A stretch of DNA of 64,000 nucleotides from Anseranas semipalmata (lineage: Eukaryota; Chordata; Aves; Anseriformes; Anseranatidae). The translations under genes were made by a program, and so were the position numbers. The DNA is taken from NCBI GenBank assembly GCA_013399115.1, contig VXAA01001421.1, forward strand, positions 159,898 through 223,897. The letters are read 5' to 3'. A model generated the notes under the pieces. That model did no database searches. It saw nothing but the letters and a program-made list of their open reading frames with translations, and was not told the DNA's origin. Shown here piece after piece: positions 28,307-41,352 of this stretch. How positions within the stretch are numbered: the stretch's first letter is position 1; each line of letters opens with the position of its first letter.

Positions 28307-31300
28307 AAATATACACCTCCTCTTAAGCATACCACATGGACACTAAGATCACACACCTCTTTTGTTTCCTTCCATACAATCTCTCCATTGTATTATTCAC
28401 CTAGCAGTACACACTATTTCTGCCCGTTACCTGCACGCCCGGTTTGCACACGTGGGAGACACGGGCACACATTTGTGTGTCAGTTTATGAAGCTTCTTTA
28501 CCTTTCAACAGTACTGATTTCCCCTTCCCCACTGTCTCACCAAGAGCTGTACTCCTCGCCTCCTCCCGCTTCAGAGAGCAGATTCCAGCAGACAACATCT
28601 ATTCCTGCGGATATAGGATTCCAGGGAGCCTCTCCCGCTACCAAGGACACCACCAAGGTCTTCCTCCCCACGGCTGGCACGCCAGCAGTGCAGACGGGCC
28701 ACCCCCAGCTTTCCTAGGGGATTTCTCCAGCTTGCTCCCCGAGGGCAAGGAGTGCCCCCCTCCAGGCCCTCTCTCAGAGCAGAGCCCCCAGAAGCCACGT
28801 TTCTAGGTTGAAAACATGATCTCTTTAGCATACAATACAAGCAATTCGGCAGTTTTATACGTGACAGATTCGTAGGAACTAGCTTACTAACATCCCATTC
28901 TGTAGAGGCAAGGGAGCTGAAAATGATTCTGATCAGCAGCTTCTTGGACATTCAGTCATCCCCCCCAAACCCACCAAATGCCCAGGAGTTGATGGAATAA
29001 TTAACTTCTTAGACCAGATGTGGAATCCCACAATAAGGTTTCAAATGATGTTCCAAGTCACCCAGTTTGTTCAGAATGGGTTCTACAGCATTACCCTACT
29101 TCTACCGCAACCACAGCATATTTAAAGCCCACAGATGTGTGAGCACGCACCTCTGATTTAGTCAGGATTCTTCTAGTGACACCAAGTGACAGTCCCATTC
29201 TCTGATCACAGCACAACACTGGAAAAGGGTCTGCAAGCAGCACTGGGGCAGGAGGACAGCTATCTAGCTCTGAACCCACACAGTAAGGTATCAGACTTAC
29301 TAGACTCTAGGGTGGAGAGATCTGTCATACCTGAGCACCTCAGAAATTCATCAAAAGCTTGGATTACATTAGGATATGCAAATACAGTGTGAAATTTACT
29401 CAAACTTTAAATGGATGCAAAATTGAGGCTTAATTATTTTAAAACAATAATCTTTTATACAAACTAAGTGAAGGAAGGATAAACCCAAACATTTAGACAC
29501 ACACCATTTTAAGCAGTTAAGTGACATTTCCCTTTTTTTTGGTTTAATTTCAGTAGTATTTCAACTATTGCAATTCAACATTGATGTAGCAAACGTTAAT
29601 TTGAGAGCTTTTCCCTAAACACACTTTTTCCTTTTTCTTAAATGATTGCCTTCTCTTTCCAGAGGGCAGGGCCCTGGGAGCTGCTGGCATTACAGAACAA
29701 ACTCTTCCCTCTGTGCTTTCAGGGAAGAGAAGGCTTACAGCAGCTCTTGGAAAGTCACTTGGTGAAAATCCCCTTCTTCATCTGGCTCAGCACCAGCCCT
29801 AATCCTGTCTGCGATTCGAGCAGTCTCCAAACAGCTCACCAAGCCCCCAGGACGTGCACAACCGAGAGGAGCCTATGGTACACGACAGACGAGTTCCATT
29901 ACGGCACGTGCCGCGCGGCACAGCCACGCTGACACCTGCCCACGCTGCCGGCCTGGCTCTGACAGCTCCCCGGCCTGCCACGAGCTGCAATGCGAGGTCC
30001 CTCCTGTGCTCAGAGGGAGAACGGGAGCCAGTGCTTGTAAACAGAGAATGCGTAAAAAGCAATTATCGCTTTGATTTTTTTGAAAACAAACCTCAGCTAC
30101 ATGCATCTCAATGCTTAGTCATTACCAACTCATTTAGGATGCACTGCGTTATGATAGCAAAGCCATGCAGTATTCATGAGCATTCGGAATGTAGGATGAG
30201 GTCCTTGCACGCTGCCTGAGAAGGATGCAAATGTCGTGGCTCCCTTTTTAATGGGGGGGGCTTTGGCTTCGGACCCCAGCAGCAGAACAGCAAACTCTCC
30301 TGCATGCAGCAACACACCGTCTGCTTGCATGTGCAGCCCCTAGAAAAGAGTGTCCTGGGGAACTTGACAAAGCTTGGAAATCCTCGCAGACCTGCACCAC
30401 ATTTCACCTTCCTCAAAGGTTACTTGGTGGAGTTTGAACAGGACAAGGTGGCTTCTAACATGACACACGCTGCCCTGTGGACAGCAGCCACCTCACCCCC
30501 GTGTGTCACTGCACGAGGTCACCCTCATCTCCCCCCACAAACACCGCAACAGGGCACTACCTCAACTAACGCAATGAAATAGGAAAACTTTGCCATCCTT
30601 CACCATCCGCAGCAGGGCCTGCCAGCCCCGCACAGAGCAGCTACAGGGCTCCCCGCGCTTGCAAGCTCTCCTCCTTCCTGCAAGTAGCAGCAGCGAGCAA
30701 GCCTCATACCTTCAGGAGGAAACATGTCACCCAAAGCTAGTTTCTGTGATCCTCTGACCAAATATTATCTGCTTTCAAAATACCACATCCACAATGACTA
30801 TATTCTTAATATCGTCAGGAATATTCTATAGCTCTGGTTTTAGAAAATTAAAGTTCGATCTCGGGTCATTTTGATGCAGCCTGCTCTTGGCTATGATATT
30901 GCTTCACTGACAGCAATTAACTAAGGTCAGCAATATAATTTACCCATTTTTAAATTACAGTGCAGAAACATTGCACAGAGGACCACATAAAGCGTGCGAG
31001 ATTTAGCAGTGACCTGGGAGCTCGATCATTAAACACACAAGGGGGCATATTCTCTTCGCTCCGAGTACATTTCACATTAATGCTAATAGCACATTGAGAA
31101 GAAAATACACTCCATAAACTTTCATTACTCACTTTCTCCCTTGCTCTTTGACAAATGAGTTGCTGATGCAGACTCGGAGGTAGGCAATACATCCACTGCT
31201 CTCTATGCCAGTGCTGGAGAAAACCAGAAAGGCTTTTCCTCGCCAGTGCAGACACTCCTACATCTCACACTGTTTTTGATTACATCTCGTTTTTAAGCCA

Positions 31301-33711
31301 TTCAGTTCCAGTCGGTATTTGAGTGGGAGACATGCATACACACGAACAAACACTGCCAGAAAGAACTGTCCTCTTTCCTCCCTCCTCTGCTGCTCTCCCC
31401 ACACTCCTGCCCCTGCTTCGCACCAGGCGTGGTGCTTGTCCGATGCCTTGGAGAGCCAACTCACTTCACTAACTGAGCAGAACAAAAAGTACATTTTTCT
31501 TCTAGCCTAGCAGAAAAGCCAGGTGTCCCCAGACTGCTTCTTGCTCTCAAAAACAGGGATTTTTTCTACAGTCAGTTGGTATAATGGTGGCATTCCAAAT
31601 GCATAATTACTTTGGGGCCATTCACATTGCCAACACGCTTCTTTGTAAGACACAGCACTTTTTTGTGTCCTAAACCAACTGTGAGAGCTGCCACGTGTCA
31701 CTACACCAGTGGCCAAACGTTGCCGATGAGTAAGGTAGCTCTGAACAAGGAAAAATATTGCTCCAAGAAGAGAAAAGTTGCAGGTGTCGTAATGCCTGGT
31801 TTGGGTATCATCACGCAGCTCACACAAAGGGGAGAGCACGTCCCTTGTGCCTGTCCAAGACGACTGCTCCTCGTGACGTTATGATGCCTCACTGAGGAGC
31901 ATTGGGAAGCAAAGTAGTTTACGTGATGAGACAGTGGCAGAGCTATAGATAGAGCAGCAGTCCCTACTAGCAGGGGAAAAAGAGGGAGTTTTTGCAGGGT
32001 TACCTGGGGCAGAGGTGCCCAGCCACCGCCGGAGCTGCCACCCCTGCAGCCCAGCCGGGCAGCCCACCCCGCTCCCCACCCACCTCTCCTCTGCAGAGGA
32101 CCAGGCGCTGCAGGCAGGGGCGTGTGGCCCCGGGGTGCTTCTGCCAGCCCTGTCCCCTGCTCCCCACGCCTGCTCTGGGCCCCAGCCTCCTCTCCTCTTC
32201 CCTCCTCAGCTGCCACCAGGCTTGTTCTGGGGGGAAAGAGAGGCAGAAAGAGCACACCTGGACCAAACGAGCAGCTGCATTCACTTTAGAGAGGTGTGTG
32301 CCCTTGTTAGGGTGCAAACCTTTATTTTTTGGCTGCTAGATTTTGCAGGGGAGTAAGAGGAAGATGTTTTCTGGAAAAGTGACTGGATGTAGAAGGCTAT
32401 ATGAACACACATGGGTACACCGAAGCAATAACCAGCAGAGGGAAGAACAATCCTGAATGTACTGTATCAATGCTGCCCCACACCCCAGCTCTTCCATCAC
32501 CCTGTGTTCCCAGTCTGAACTCACGCTGGCCACACGAGTTTCTATTTACTAAACACAGTAGTCTCACAACAACAAAAATCAGTTTTACCCACAGCAAGGA
32601 GAAGACCTGAATCAGATCTGACTTTTTGAACCTGATTGCCCCCTTTCCATCTCAATTTCTACAAACTGGAAAGATCTGCAAGATGCTCAAGTACAGCAGG
32701 AACCCCATCTTCTCCCAGAATTTGCTGCTTCCAAAGCCCCTGCCGAGCTCCTTGGGGAGCCAGGCCATGTTCTGCTCCCCTGTAAGCCCCCAAGCCAGCA
32801 GCTCACAAGCAATGCTTGGGTCTTTGACATTGCACATCTGCTTCTGCTAAAACAAAACAATGGGAACTTCTTTTTTAATTAGCCATACATTTACAAAGTG
32901 GTTGTTTAAAGCCCTCTTGGTTCCCTTGAGAACTACCAAGAGATTGAATCAAGAACTCAGTGCTTAAAACATACAGGTCTAGAACAACTCCATAACCTTA
33001 AGCAATCTATCTGTATCCCAAACTAACATCAATGCTCCACCAAGATTTGGCACCAAACTCAAGTTTAACAGGAAACCAAACCTAGGCAGCACATCCAGGT
33101 CAGCTTCTGAGCGCTCCTGCTCCCTGCAAGCCTGATCCACATGCACAGCTTAGCAGGCAATCCAACCTTCTTCCGACACTAAAACAATTAACAAGTCAAC
33201 TCACAACTAAGTAACAGAATAAGGAGAAAGCAATACACAAAAAGGTTTCAGAAACACCCAAGTTTTGAGACATGCACATGAAAAGTTCTAGCTTAAAGAC
33301 ATCTGAAGAAATAAATTGACTACTAAATATGCAGCCTTAAGAAAAAATAAATAAGACAAACATACCTGAAACAGTCGTACCACATCTTAACATTCCCCCA
33401 AGCCATTCAAGAGCACCACAGCAGATGGATGGTGCACTTACCCCTTTGAGCCTTCTCTCCTTTTGCTCAGCATCCAGCCTGCCTTGCATTAGGACTCAGC
33501 TCAGGTACTCCCCCAGCAGCAGGAGTTACTCCTAATAGGGGGCCATATTTCACACAGATTTTCTTCAAGCAGAGATGTTGCATAACAAATGAATCCCAAT
33601 AATAAGGCTAACATCAAGGCTAATGCTATAGCAATAAACATAACTAACATTTAGCAGAGGAACACACATACCACCCTCATGCTAAGGCAGCCCGCTAGCT
33701 ATTAACCTGGA

Positions 33712-33723
33712 ATATATATATAT
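33712..33723. repeat. (AT)6 microsatellite
   Basis: Six alternating AT units in AT-rich surroundings. Confidence 0.9.
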
Positions 33724-34439
33724 CACAGGTTTAAAGGCAACAGCTGCAAATAAACTGTTAGCAGGTGGGCTGAGTTAGGGGAGCTTTGCTCATTGGCAGC
33801 CAAGCCCTCACCTGAGCCAGGCTCAGCTCACAGCAGCTGGAGCTGATCAGAGCCTGGCCTTGGGGTGCAGAGCTGGGGCAGCCCCTGAGCAAGCACTAGT
33901 GACCCTGACGTCCCATCTCTTCATCCAGGCACAGAATATCCCCACCGTTTGGATTTGGCTTGCACGCTGGTGGTGCACTGCATGCAGTTAGCACATGAGA
34001 AGGAGAGAGAGAAAAAGGGTGCCCAGGTGCAGTTGCTTCGTTTTGCCACGGCACGGAGCCCCCAGGCCCCGGGGGGCAGCGCTGTGCCTCGGCCTGCCCA
34101 GCCCAGACCCCACCACTGGGCACCTTTCCTTTCAGCTGGCATGCCAGTCAGAGGGCACAATGGGTTCCAGTCAGGGGCCTTCTGCAGCAGGCACATAAGT
34201 ACAAAAAGGAAAGCTTTATGGAGATGACAGCTGCTGTCTGCTATCACGCACAAAGGTTCCTCTGAAAATTCACCTGCCATGCAGGAACCGACAGTAAGCG
34301 CTGACTTCTGGCAGGCTGTGCATCCCCTGGCTTCATGAGCAGTTTTCATACTAAGCAGGTCCTCACAAACCAACGGCAAAACAGCAGGAGCTGGTGCTGG
34401 CTGATGTTGAAGGTTGTTTTGTTCTTCCTAAGCAGCAGC

Positions 34440-35560
34440 AGCCAAACTTGTTGCTTTTAATGAAATAACGTGACTTTCAGGGGTAGTGAAATCCATCATG
34501 TCTCTGAAAGGTTCAGGACTTCAGAAAACCAGCTTATTCCTTTTCAGGCATAGCTATTAACGTGGACTTTTTAAAAAAAATCTTGTTTGAGTTTCTTCAG
34601 CAGCTATTTTAAGGAGACATTTCATAGACTATCTGGCACTTGATCAATTCAATGTTAAACCTATCACTTTCACCAGTAATACATTCGCTCCAAATTGGAA
34701 AGTGAGCATCTCATTTAATTGCTGAGCATAGTTCTTGTAAGGTGATGTTCTGTCTTGTGATACAACACATGTGCTAGAAATTAACTGGAAACTACTTTTA
34801 ATTATTCAGTATTCTGTGTGATAGTATCAATGATCAAAGATGCAGAGAAATTCCACTTATTAATTAATAAGCCAGGCTCTAAACCACAGATAAGGAGCAA
34901 TCAGAAATAGGAAACTGTCATTCATGAAACATAAATCACCATTTTCCATCTCTTTTCCCATCTAGCTAATCACAAACAGTAATGAACCATGAACAAAAAA
35001 ACTTAACATCTTCTTGGGGGGGAAAAAATAACAACACCAAAACGGCCTATTTAGTCAATTGATAGTAACAGCATACAAGATATTATCTAAACTTAAGTTT
35101 TCTAATTACTGTAACATGGAAGGCATGAAACTAGGGGAAAAAAGGGAAGAGATTCATAATATTTTTTACGGCGAAACCTGAAATGGAAATTGAAAATCCT
35201 ATTCTAACTTGTACTGATGTTCATATTCACACCATTTCTGCAAGCTGTATCAATTTTTATCACGGATCATTCACATACAAATATTTACTTTCTCACTGGC
35301 CATTTTGCCTCAAATGAATGCTAAAATGTGCACCGAAGCAGAAGGTTATAAGTTAATTGCTATTGTCATTTCCACTCAATTACAGCCTACACTAAAGCTG
35401 TCATGCATTAGAGGCAAGAGAGAGAGAAACACCACCACTAATGGTGAATTTCCTGACTTTTAACACTGTGTCAAAACATTATCATTCTGTAATCACTGCC
35501 TTTCATGAAAAATAGCTCAAATGGCAGCAAAATCCTGATGCAAACTATTTTTAAATACCA
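34440..35560. other. Gene-free AT-rich stretch with regulatory-DNA character
   Basis: No reading frame, repeat or CpG block is visible over 1.1 kb. The sequence is of mixed, non-repetitive composition with homeodomain-type cores (TTATTAATTAATAAG at about 34858, CAATTGATAG at about 35057). It reads like the conserved non-coding DNA found in introns of developmental and neuronal genes. That impression needs alignment to confirm. Confidence 0.2.
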
Positions 35561-38500
35561 GCTTAGTGACGGCAAGGAGCAGGATTAAGCACTTAAGCAC
35601 CACTGAAGTTTCCAGCTAGCTGCCGTACCTGGAGGAACTTCCAACCTAAGCGTGGGCCTGCCTTTCATTGCACGGGGCGAGAGGCTCCTCTGAGGCTGGC
35701 GAGAGGCTGTGCTCCGTGTGGGCAGCAAGAACGCGCTGGGGAAGGCAACGAGGAGGACTGATCCTGTGCCGCGGGAACCGGGCACTTCTCAGCGACGGGC
35801 ATTCACTGCCATGAGGTGAATTCATGGCACATTCAATTCACTGAATATTAAAGCCATCTCTATTGCATGGCAAACCGCAGCTAAAGAGGCTGGAAGGGAC
35901 CTGGACTAGGACACCTCTCGGGGTGAGACGTATGTTCTCCTGGGAAGGGGGAACACACGCTCAAATCTCGGTTCATACAGAAGGAACTTCACTCTGAACC
36001 CAGATCAGTGCTCCAGCCTCTTGTGAGAGGCGTTTCCTCCTCGGACCCCACAAATCTAGCTTGTGGTTTCGTTACACCAGCCTAGACTCAACTCTGACTG
36101 TTCTGTGAACCACCTTAAGTTCTACAATAAGCTCAGATGAAACATTACATATACTTAACTTTGGAAGTTTCTTTTTGGCTAGGACTAGTGAAAGGTATCA
36201 AATTTCGAAGTAGTTTTGACCATTCTGCTTCATAAATATTTCAACAGAAAAAAATAGACACCAGTTCCACAGCTGAATCCATCACTGGATTCCAACCCCA
36301 ATATGATATTTTCATATTTATGGTTGTTCGGTCCTGAAACAAAGTAACCTGAGAGACACAGAGTGCAGGGGGAGAAGACATCACAGTGTTAATGGATCAT
36401 GACAGCAGATAATTACTCATCAATGTATTAATATATTAATAGATCCACAGCTACCCAAAGCCACTATCGTTAAACAGCACCTCAGTGCACCAATCCAGCT
36501 GTGCATGGATCTCACGCTTTCAAATACGGACATTTTTGTATGGCATTTGCAAATCCCACAGATGGAAACTTAGAGTAGCACTTGTTATTTTTAATCACAT
36601 TAGCAAGAACGCACACGCACCATACCCCTGCTCATGTATAACCTTCACTCCACACAGCAGGCTCCGCTCCCACCTCCAGACCTTTCCGTGACTCGTTTAG
36701 ATTTCCTCTCTGCACAAACCACTAGTGCTCTCAGCAATATGTTGGTGCCCTCTTCTAAGGAGCAGGGTTTATTATAGATGTATTTGTACGGCTCGGCAGC
36801 TCTTTCCCCTTAAGTAACTCAGACATGATCCTTTCCCTGGAAATGAAGCATGGAAGTGCCAGAAACTATTCACAGCTTGATGACTGCATTTCCTTGGGTG
36901 TGTGAGCCAAATTACTAGGAGTGCTGTGAATACATAGAAACCTCGTTTACAAATTAGGCTGTTGTAAAACAGATCCAGAAAGACGCATCTGTGTATTCTC
37001 TGCATTATAAATACTTGTGTTGCCTAAAACTACTTGTTCCTCTGGGTACTGGGCAATATTAATTAATAATAAGGTTTTCTTAGTTACTTCTGTCTAACAA
37101 AAAAGCACAGCCATTTACAAATGATTATTTCTTCTGCTTCTGAAATGTCCAAGGAATATCACTGTGTCAAACCGCAAAACCCTTACCAGACTTCTGGGTA
37201 TGGAAATGAGAGCAGGAGGGGAGAGCATGGGGTACCGTACGGGGGGTCAGAGTGTGTCCAATACCGACCATTTCTCCTTCAAATTTCAGGGTAAGCCTCC
37301 CCATCCCCAACTTGCAGGCGATGATAACAGAGGCGTGTAATTGTTACATTCCCCCACTGGTCTTACCAGTAGTACTGAGTTTTCAAAGTGCTTGCTGTAG
37401 TACCAAACAAAACCAAAACTCACACACCTAAAAAACGAATCCAAACAAATGACTGAAGACTTGCATTAAATCCAGTTAAGGAGAAACTTCCAAAAAGCGT
37501 TAATTTATGGTGCTTATAGCAGTGACTACCAAATCCTCTGAGTACTCCACACACAGAGATTAGAGCCTGCAAAGCCAATGTGAGTCAGAGTTTAGTTCCT
37601 AACTCATTAAAATACATGGAACTGACATGGGTGAATTTCCTTGTCTGCTTTCAGAATCCCAGCTTTCATGTTTATGCACAAAACTTGTATGCATGACTCA
37701 ACAAACATCCAGGGAGCCGAGTCTTGTGCTTCACTTAGGATCAGATTTTGTCACCCACACTGCATTTATTACGGATGGCAGGATGAGTGGCTGGAATCTA
37801 TTTTATTGTAAAACCCACTGCTTTGTTTGAATTAATTCTTGGAGCAATTACTAATTTAGTTTACTCATTTAGAAGGGATGACAGGCACCAGAACTTTCAG
37901 GAGAAAATCATAATTAAAGACAACAGATATTTTATTCACACAATCGATGAAAATTTAAGCCAAGTGTATCTCGGTGAAGACCCTTTGAAAGCTTTCACTG
38001 AGAAAGCACTCAAACATACGTTTAATTCAGACGGTCCCTTGGATTTTACAGGCCCATGCTGTGACTACATACACCCCCAAATTAGGACTAATCTTCAGAG
38101 ATAAAGCACAAGTGAATGGAATTATAGTCTGTACTTTTCTTTAAAAGGCAAAAGTCATGAGCAGCATCATTTTGTGTTTGTTCTGCTGCTAGAAGAGCTT
38201 CCTTTAAAACTCGACGACGCCAGCACGTCAGCCAGCCGCTGCCGGCGGGCTGCTCCGACGCTGTGCCCTGCCAGCTGCCGCCGTCACCCGGGGAGCTCCG
38301 AATCCTCTCATCCGTTCGCAAGGCAATGAGAAACGTGGCTGGGGGGGTTGTTCACGTGTAATGATAAATCGCCCATTTAGAAATTATTACACTGCAATCA
38401 ATATCCCATTACAATTTCAAGCAAACCCCATTAACATTTCAAGCAAACCTCCTCTGGTTCAAAACTAAAACACGTTCCGAAAAGTACCTTACTTCTGAGG

Positions 38501-39040
38501 GAAACTGCAGTGAACTTTTCAATTGGGAATTTCAACAATTCATTTGGAGACACTGACACTGCATTTTCTTTACAGTGTTACGAGTTTCACATCATTTTAT
38601 GTTTATGTAGTTAAGTTTCTGATGGCCACTAACATCCTACAAAAGCCTTTATATTATCTTTACAATGAGAAAAGCCATTGCTATCCAGAAACAACTGAAA
38701 ACCTCTTCAACTTACCTTCCTCTAGAGCAAAGCTTTCCTTTGCCGTATTTTCGCAGCTTTTCTTCCAGGCAGGGACATCTCAAGCTCCAGGGTCCCTCCG
38801 ATCTGTCCGTTCCCAAGCAGGTCCCGGGCAGCGACATTTTTGCTCTCTCACCCTTCCCATTTCAGCCCACGAAGGGCTTCAATATTTCCCGTGACTAAAA
38901 GCAGAAAGCATTTCTGAACAAAGTGGGACAGGGAGAAACTAAAATGTCCGTCGGTGCCCCTGCCTGTGCCCGTGTGTGAGCCGCGGGGCTGCAGCGGCCT
39001 CTGTGAGGAGAGCCTGGGGCTGCCCCGGCCCCCTCAGCTG
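35561..39040. other. Non-coding DNA, one unexplained open frame
   Basis: Unremarkable apart from the CpG-rich block at 38.2 kb and an open frame on the plus strand at 37787-38104, discussed under findings. No recognised gene. Confidence 0.5.
38205..38330. promoter_or_regulatory. CpG-rich block, orphan
   Basis: About 15 CpG in 125 bases (CTCGACGACGCC, CTGCCGGCGGGC, TGCCGCCGTCACCCGG) in otherwise AT-rich DNA. Confidence 0.4.
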
Positions 39041-39200
39041 GTTCTGGAAGGTTCCAGAGGGATTCTGAAGGTTCCGGAGGGTCCCCGAGGGTTCCAGAAG
39101 CTTCTGGAACATTCCAGCTGGTTCCGGAGGGTTCCAGCAGGTTCCAGAACGTTCCACATGGTTCCGGAGCATTCTGGAGCATTCTGGAGAGTTCTGCAGA
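39041..39200. repeat. 10-bp minisatellite, 16 copies, with heat-shock-element (HSE) grammar
   Basis: Sixteen 10-bp units follow one another without insertion or deletion. The consensus is GTTCCAGAAG/GTTCCGGAGG, that is n-TTC-nn-GAA-n. TTC is present at unit positions 2-4 in 14 of 16 units, and GA at positions 7-8 in 12 of 16. Four units (1, 6, 7, 11) are perfect nTTCnnGAAn. Units 6 to 8 give five contiguous alternating TTC/GAA blocks at 39092-39114; units 1-2 and 11-12 each give three. Heat-shock factors bind arrays of alternating nGAAn pentamers with this spacing, so the array has the layout of a long, partly degenerate HSE. The repeat structure is seen directly; factor binding is inference. 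Confidence 0.95.
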
Positions 39201-40413
39201 GGCCCCACCACAGGGCCCAGCCGAGCCAAGCAGCCAGGCTGGGGCTCCTCGCGGAGGGTAGATTTAAGGAAGGGCAGAGGCTGCCTGGGGGTGAGGGATG
39301 AGGGAACAGCGTGAGATACAGCCCCGCGACAGCAGGACGGGGCGTAAGGGAGTGGCTGCGCGGGCGCCTGGCAGCTGGCCAAGGCAGACCCACCGCAGTC
39401 ACAGAAATGCAGCATTTTTGGATGAAGAGATAGTATCTTGTTTCATTTTTCTCAGTGTTTAGCAGAGCTGCATTTAAGAACAGCAGAGGAGGGGTAACAA
39501 TCTCTTTACATATATACTCAGAGGAACAATATATTTCCAGTGACACATAGTGGTTCCTATTAACAGCCCATTTCACCAGAGGGATGAAAAGGAAATAAAT
39601 GCTCTCCTGATGTTGGTGGCACCCATTTGGATACTGTTAGTCATTATCTCCTGTCACAAGACTCTCTTAAAAAAATAAAAAAAACAGAACTCCCTGTAGA
39701 CAAGCATTTGCTTTTCCAGGTGAGCTCTTCCCAGTCAGGACACACTCAGGCATGGCTTCTGCTCTTGTTCAAATCTTTCTCATGAATCAGCAACTAGAAA
39801 TGTACCACGTCGGCCCAGACAGCAGGCTGGACCTTAACCTTTTTAAAATTAAAAGTTTTGTAATTTCAAAATTGTAAAAATTGTAATTAGTTGGCTCATC
39901 TTTCTTACACAAACATTGCCAGGACTGTAAATGGGGGACAGCAGGAAATGCCCGTCACACGGCAGAACATTGGAAAGGTCCAGGCAGCCTCCGCTGCTTC
40001 CTTCCATAGGCACAAGGAGAGACACGACAGGTAGGCGCGATGGCAAAGAGCGGGGGATGACACTTCAAACCATTTTAATGACAAGCAGTGTTTCAGTAAA
40101 CAGCAACGTTCCTGTCTGGAAACACGCCATGTGGTCTTCCAGCACGAGTCCTCTCTGATCTGCTTTCTCACCAGCTGGCGACAGCAAGATGAACGGCTGC
40201 ATGGCCAGTAGCTCTAGGTCTTCGCTCATGACAGAACGAGTTCACTGCTAAATGCACGTTTCTCAACAATTTCATCTTGGCTCACAGAAAAAAGAGACCC
40301 AGTTATGTGTGCAGGAAAACTGTACTGCTCAGATAGAACTTAACACGTGCTGCAGAGGACACCACAGGCCATGTCCTCCCCAAACATTTCACCAAGAAAT
40401 TTCATATAAGGTT
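39201..40413. other. Non-coding DNA flanking the minisatellite
   Basis: GC-rich up to about 39.4 kb, then AT-rich. No gene, repeat family or RNA recognised. Confidence 0.5.
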
Positions 40414-40432
40414 AAAAAAAAAAAAAAAAAAA
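40414..40432. repeat. Poly-A run (19)
   Basis: Nineteen A followed by GAAAAAAG. No AATAAA precedes it within 40 bases and nothing recognisable lies upstream, so it cannot be assigned to a retrocopy. Confidence 0.95.
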
Positions 40433-40529
40433 GAAAAAAGTACTGAAACTTATCTTAAGAGCAGCGTGAAGCAACCAGCTCTCTCTAGAAACATCACACC
40501 CATTGTCTACAAGCTTTGTAATACGCAGT

Positions 40530-41340
40530 AGAAAATTTAACTCAGAATTTTTCAAAGATGACAAACATTTAATTACCCCACAATAAAATTGCTAATCAGT
40601 TGGAAAAAGCATTAAATAAAAACATATCTTTAGGAGGGCTCCTGGAAGGTCTAATGTAGAACTGAAAGCATCAGTGGAAATGGAAGGTTCTTATCCCAAC
40701 CTACATGTGTAACCAGACGTTAAAAGCTGCAAACTAACTTGAGTCTCGAGTGCCCATTTTATGGCATCTTAAGGTCAGTTTAAAACTCAGCTATATCTTA
40801 TTTGAGTGTCTAAAATGTTTATCTATAATACATGAAAGCTGACAATTTACTTCGACAATATCTGCACATGACCTACACTGGCTTATGTACCACATCAGTT
40901 GAATCTTTGCAAATGATGCATGAGCTCAACAGTCACGTGCAATTCTTGGTAATAATTTGTTCAAAATGGTATTGAAAGAAAAAAATTCTAGACTTTTGTG
41001 GAACCAATTAATTATGTTATGCACAACTTCTTCCTTAAGACGCAAACAAAATTCGCTAATTGATTTTCGTATTTGCATGCAACTTACATTTGAGGGAATA
41101 TTTTAATTTAATTAAGCTCTCCACCATTGAAAGATATTGGTGCAATTTTAATGATTTAGCAGTGAGACCTTCAGCTGCAGGATTGTAGTTCTTTACCAGC
41201 AACCTCTGACAATCAATAGTATTTTAGAAGAAGGCCATATTACATATTTGTGCCCTGCATCCTTCAATTTATCTGACCCTCTCCCTTATCAGGCTTTGCT
41301 TGTAATTCCTTGTAGCTGGGATTTTTAAGGATATGTACCT
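40530..41340. other. Gene-free AT-rich stretch with octamer and homeodomain cores
   Basis: Contains a perfect octamer ATTTGCAT (41071-41078), CGCTAATTGATTTTCG just before it, and TTAATTTAATTAAG after it. The stretch is free of repeats and CpG. Candidate conserved non-coding element; no gene seen. Confidence 0.2.
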
Positions 41341-41352
41341 GCATCAAGATGC

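Larger units (their letters stand above)
18546..34439. other. Non-coding DNA, no gene recognised
   Basis: Mostly AT-rich with homopolymer runs and one CpG-rich patch (26.0-26.1 kb), and GC-rich stretches around 24.2-25.0, 27.9-28.1, 29.7-30.0 and 32.0-32.2 kb. Frames of 100-180 codons over the GC-rich parts are compositional. No exon with both splice signals and recognisable protein was found. Confidence 0.6.

Noticed and set aside
28261..28310. Poly-T runs as tails of minus-strand retrocopies
   Set aside because: No AATAAA complement, target-site duplication or recognisable body beside any of the runs.
31701..32255. 184-codon open frame on the minus strand
   Set aside because: Gly/Pro/Arg-rich translation of a GC-rich stretch; no family recognised.
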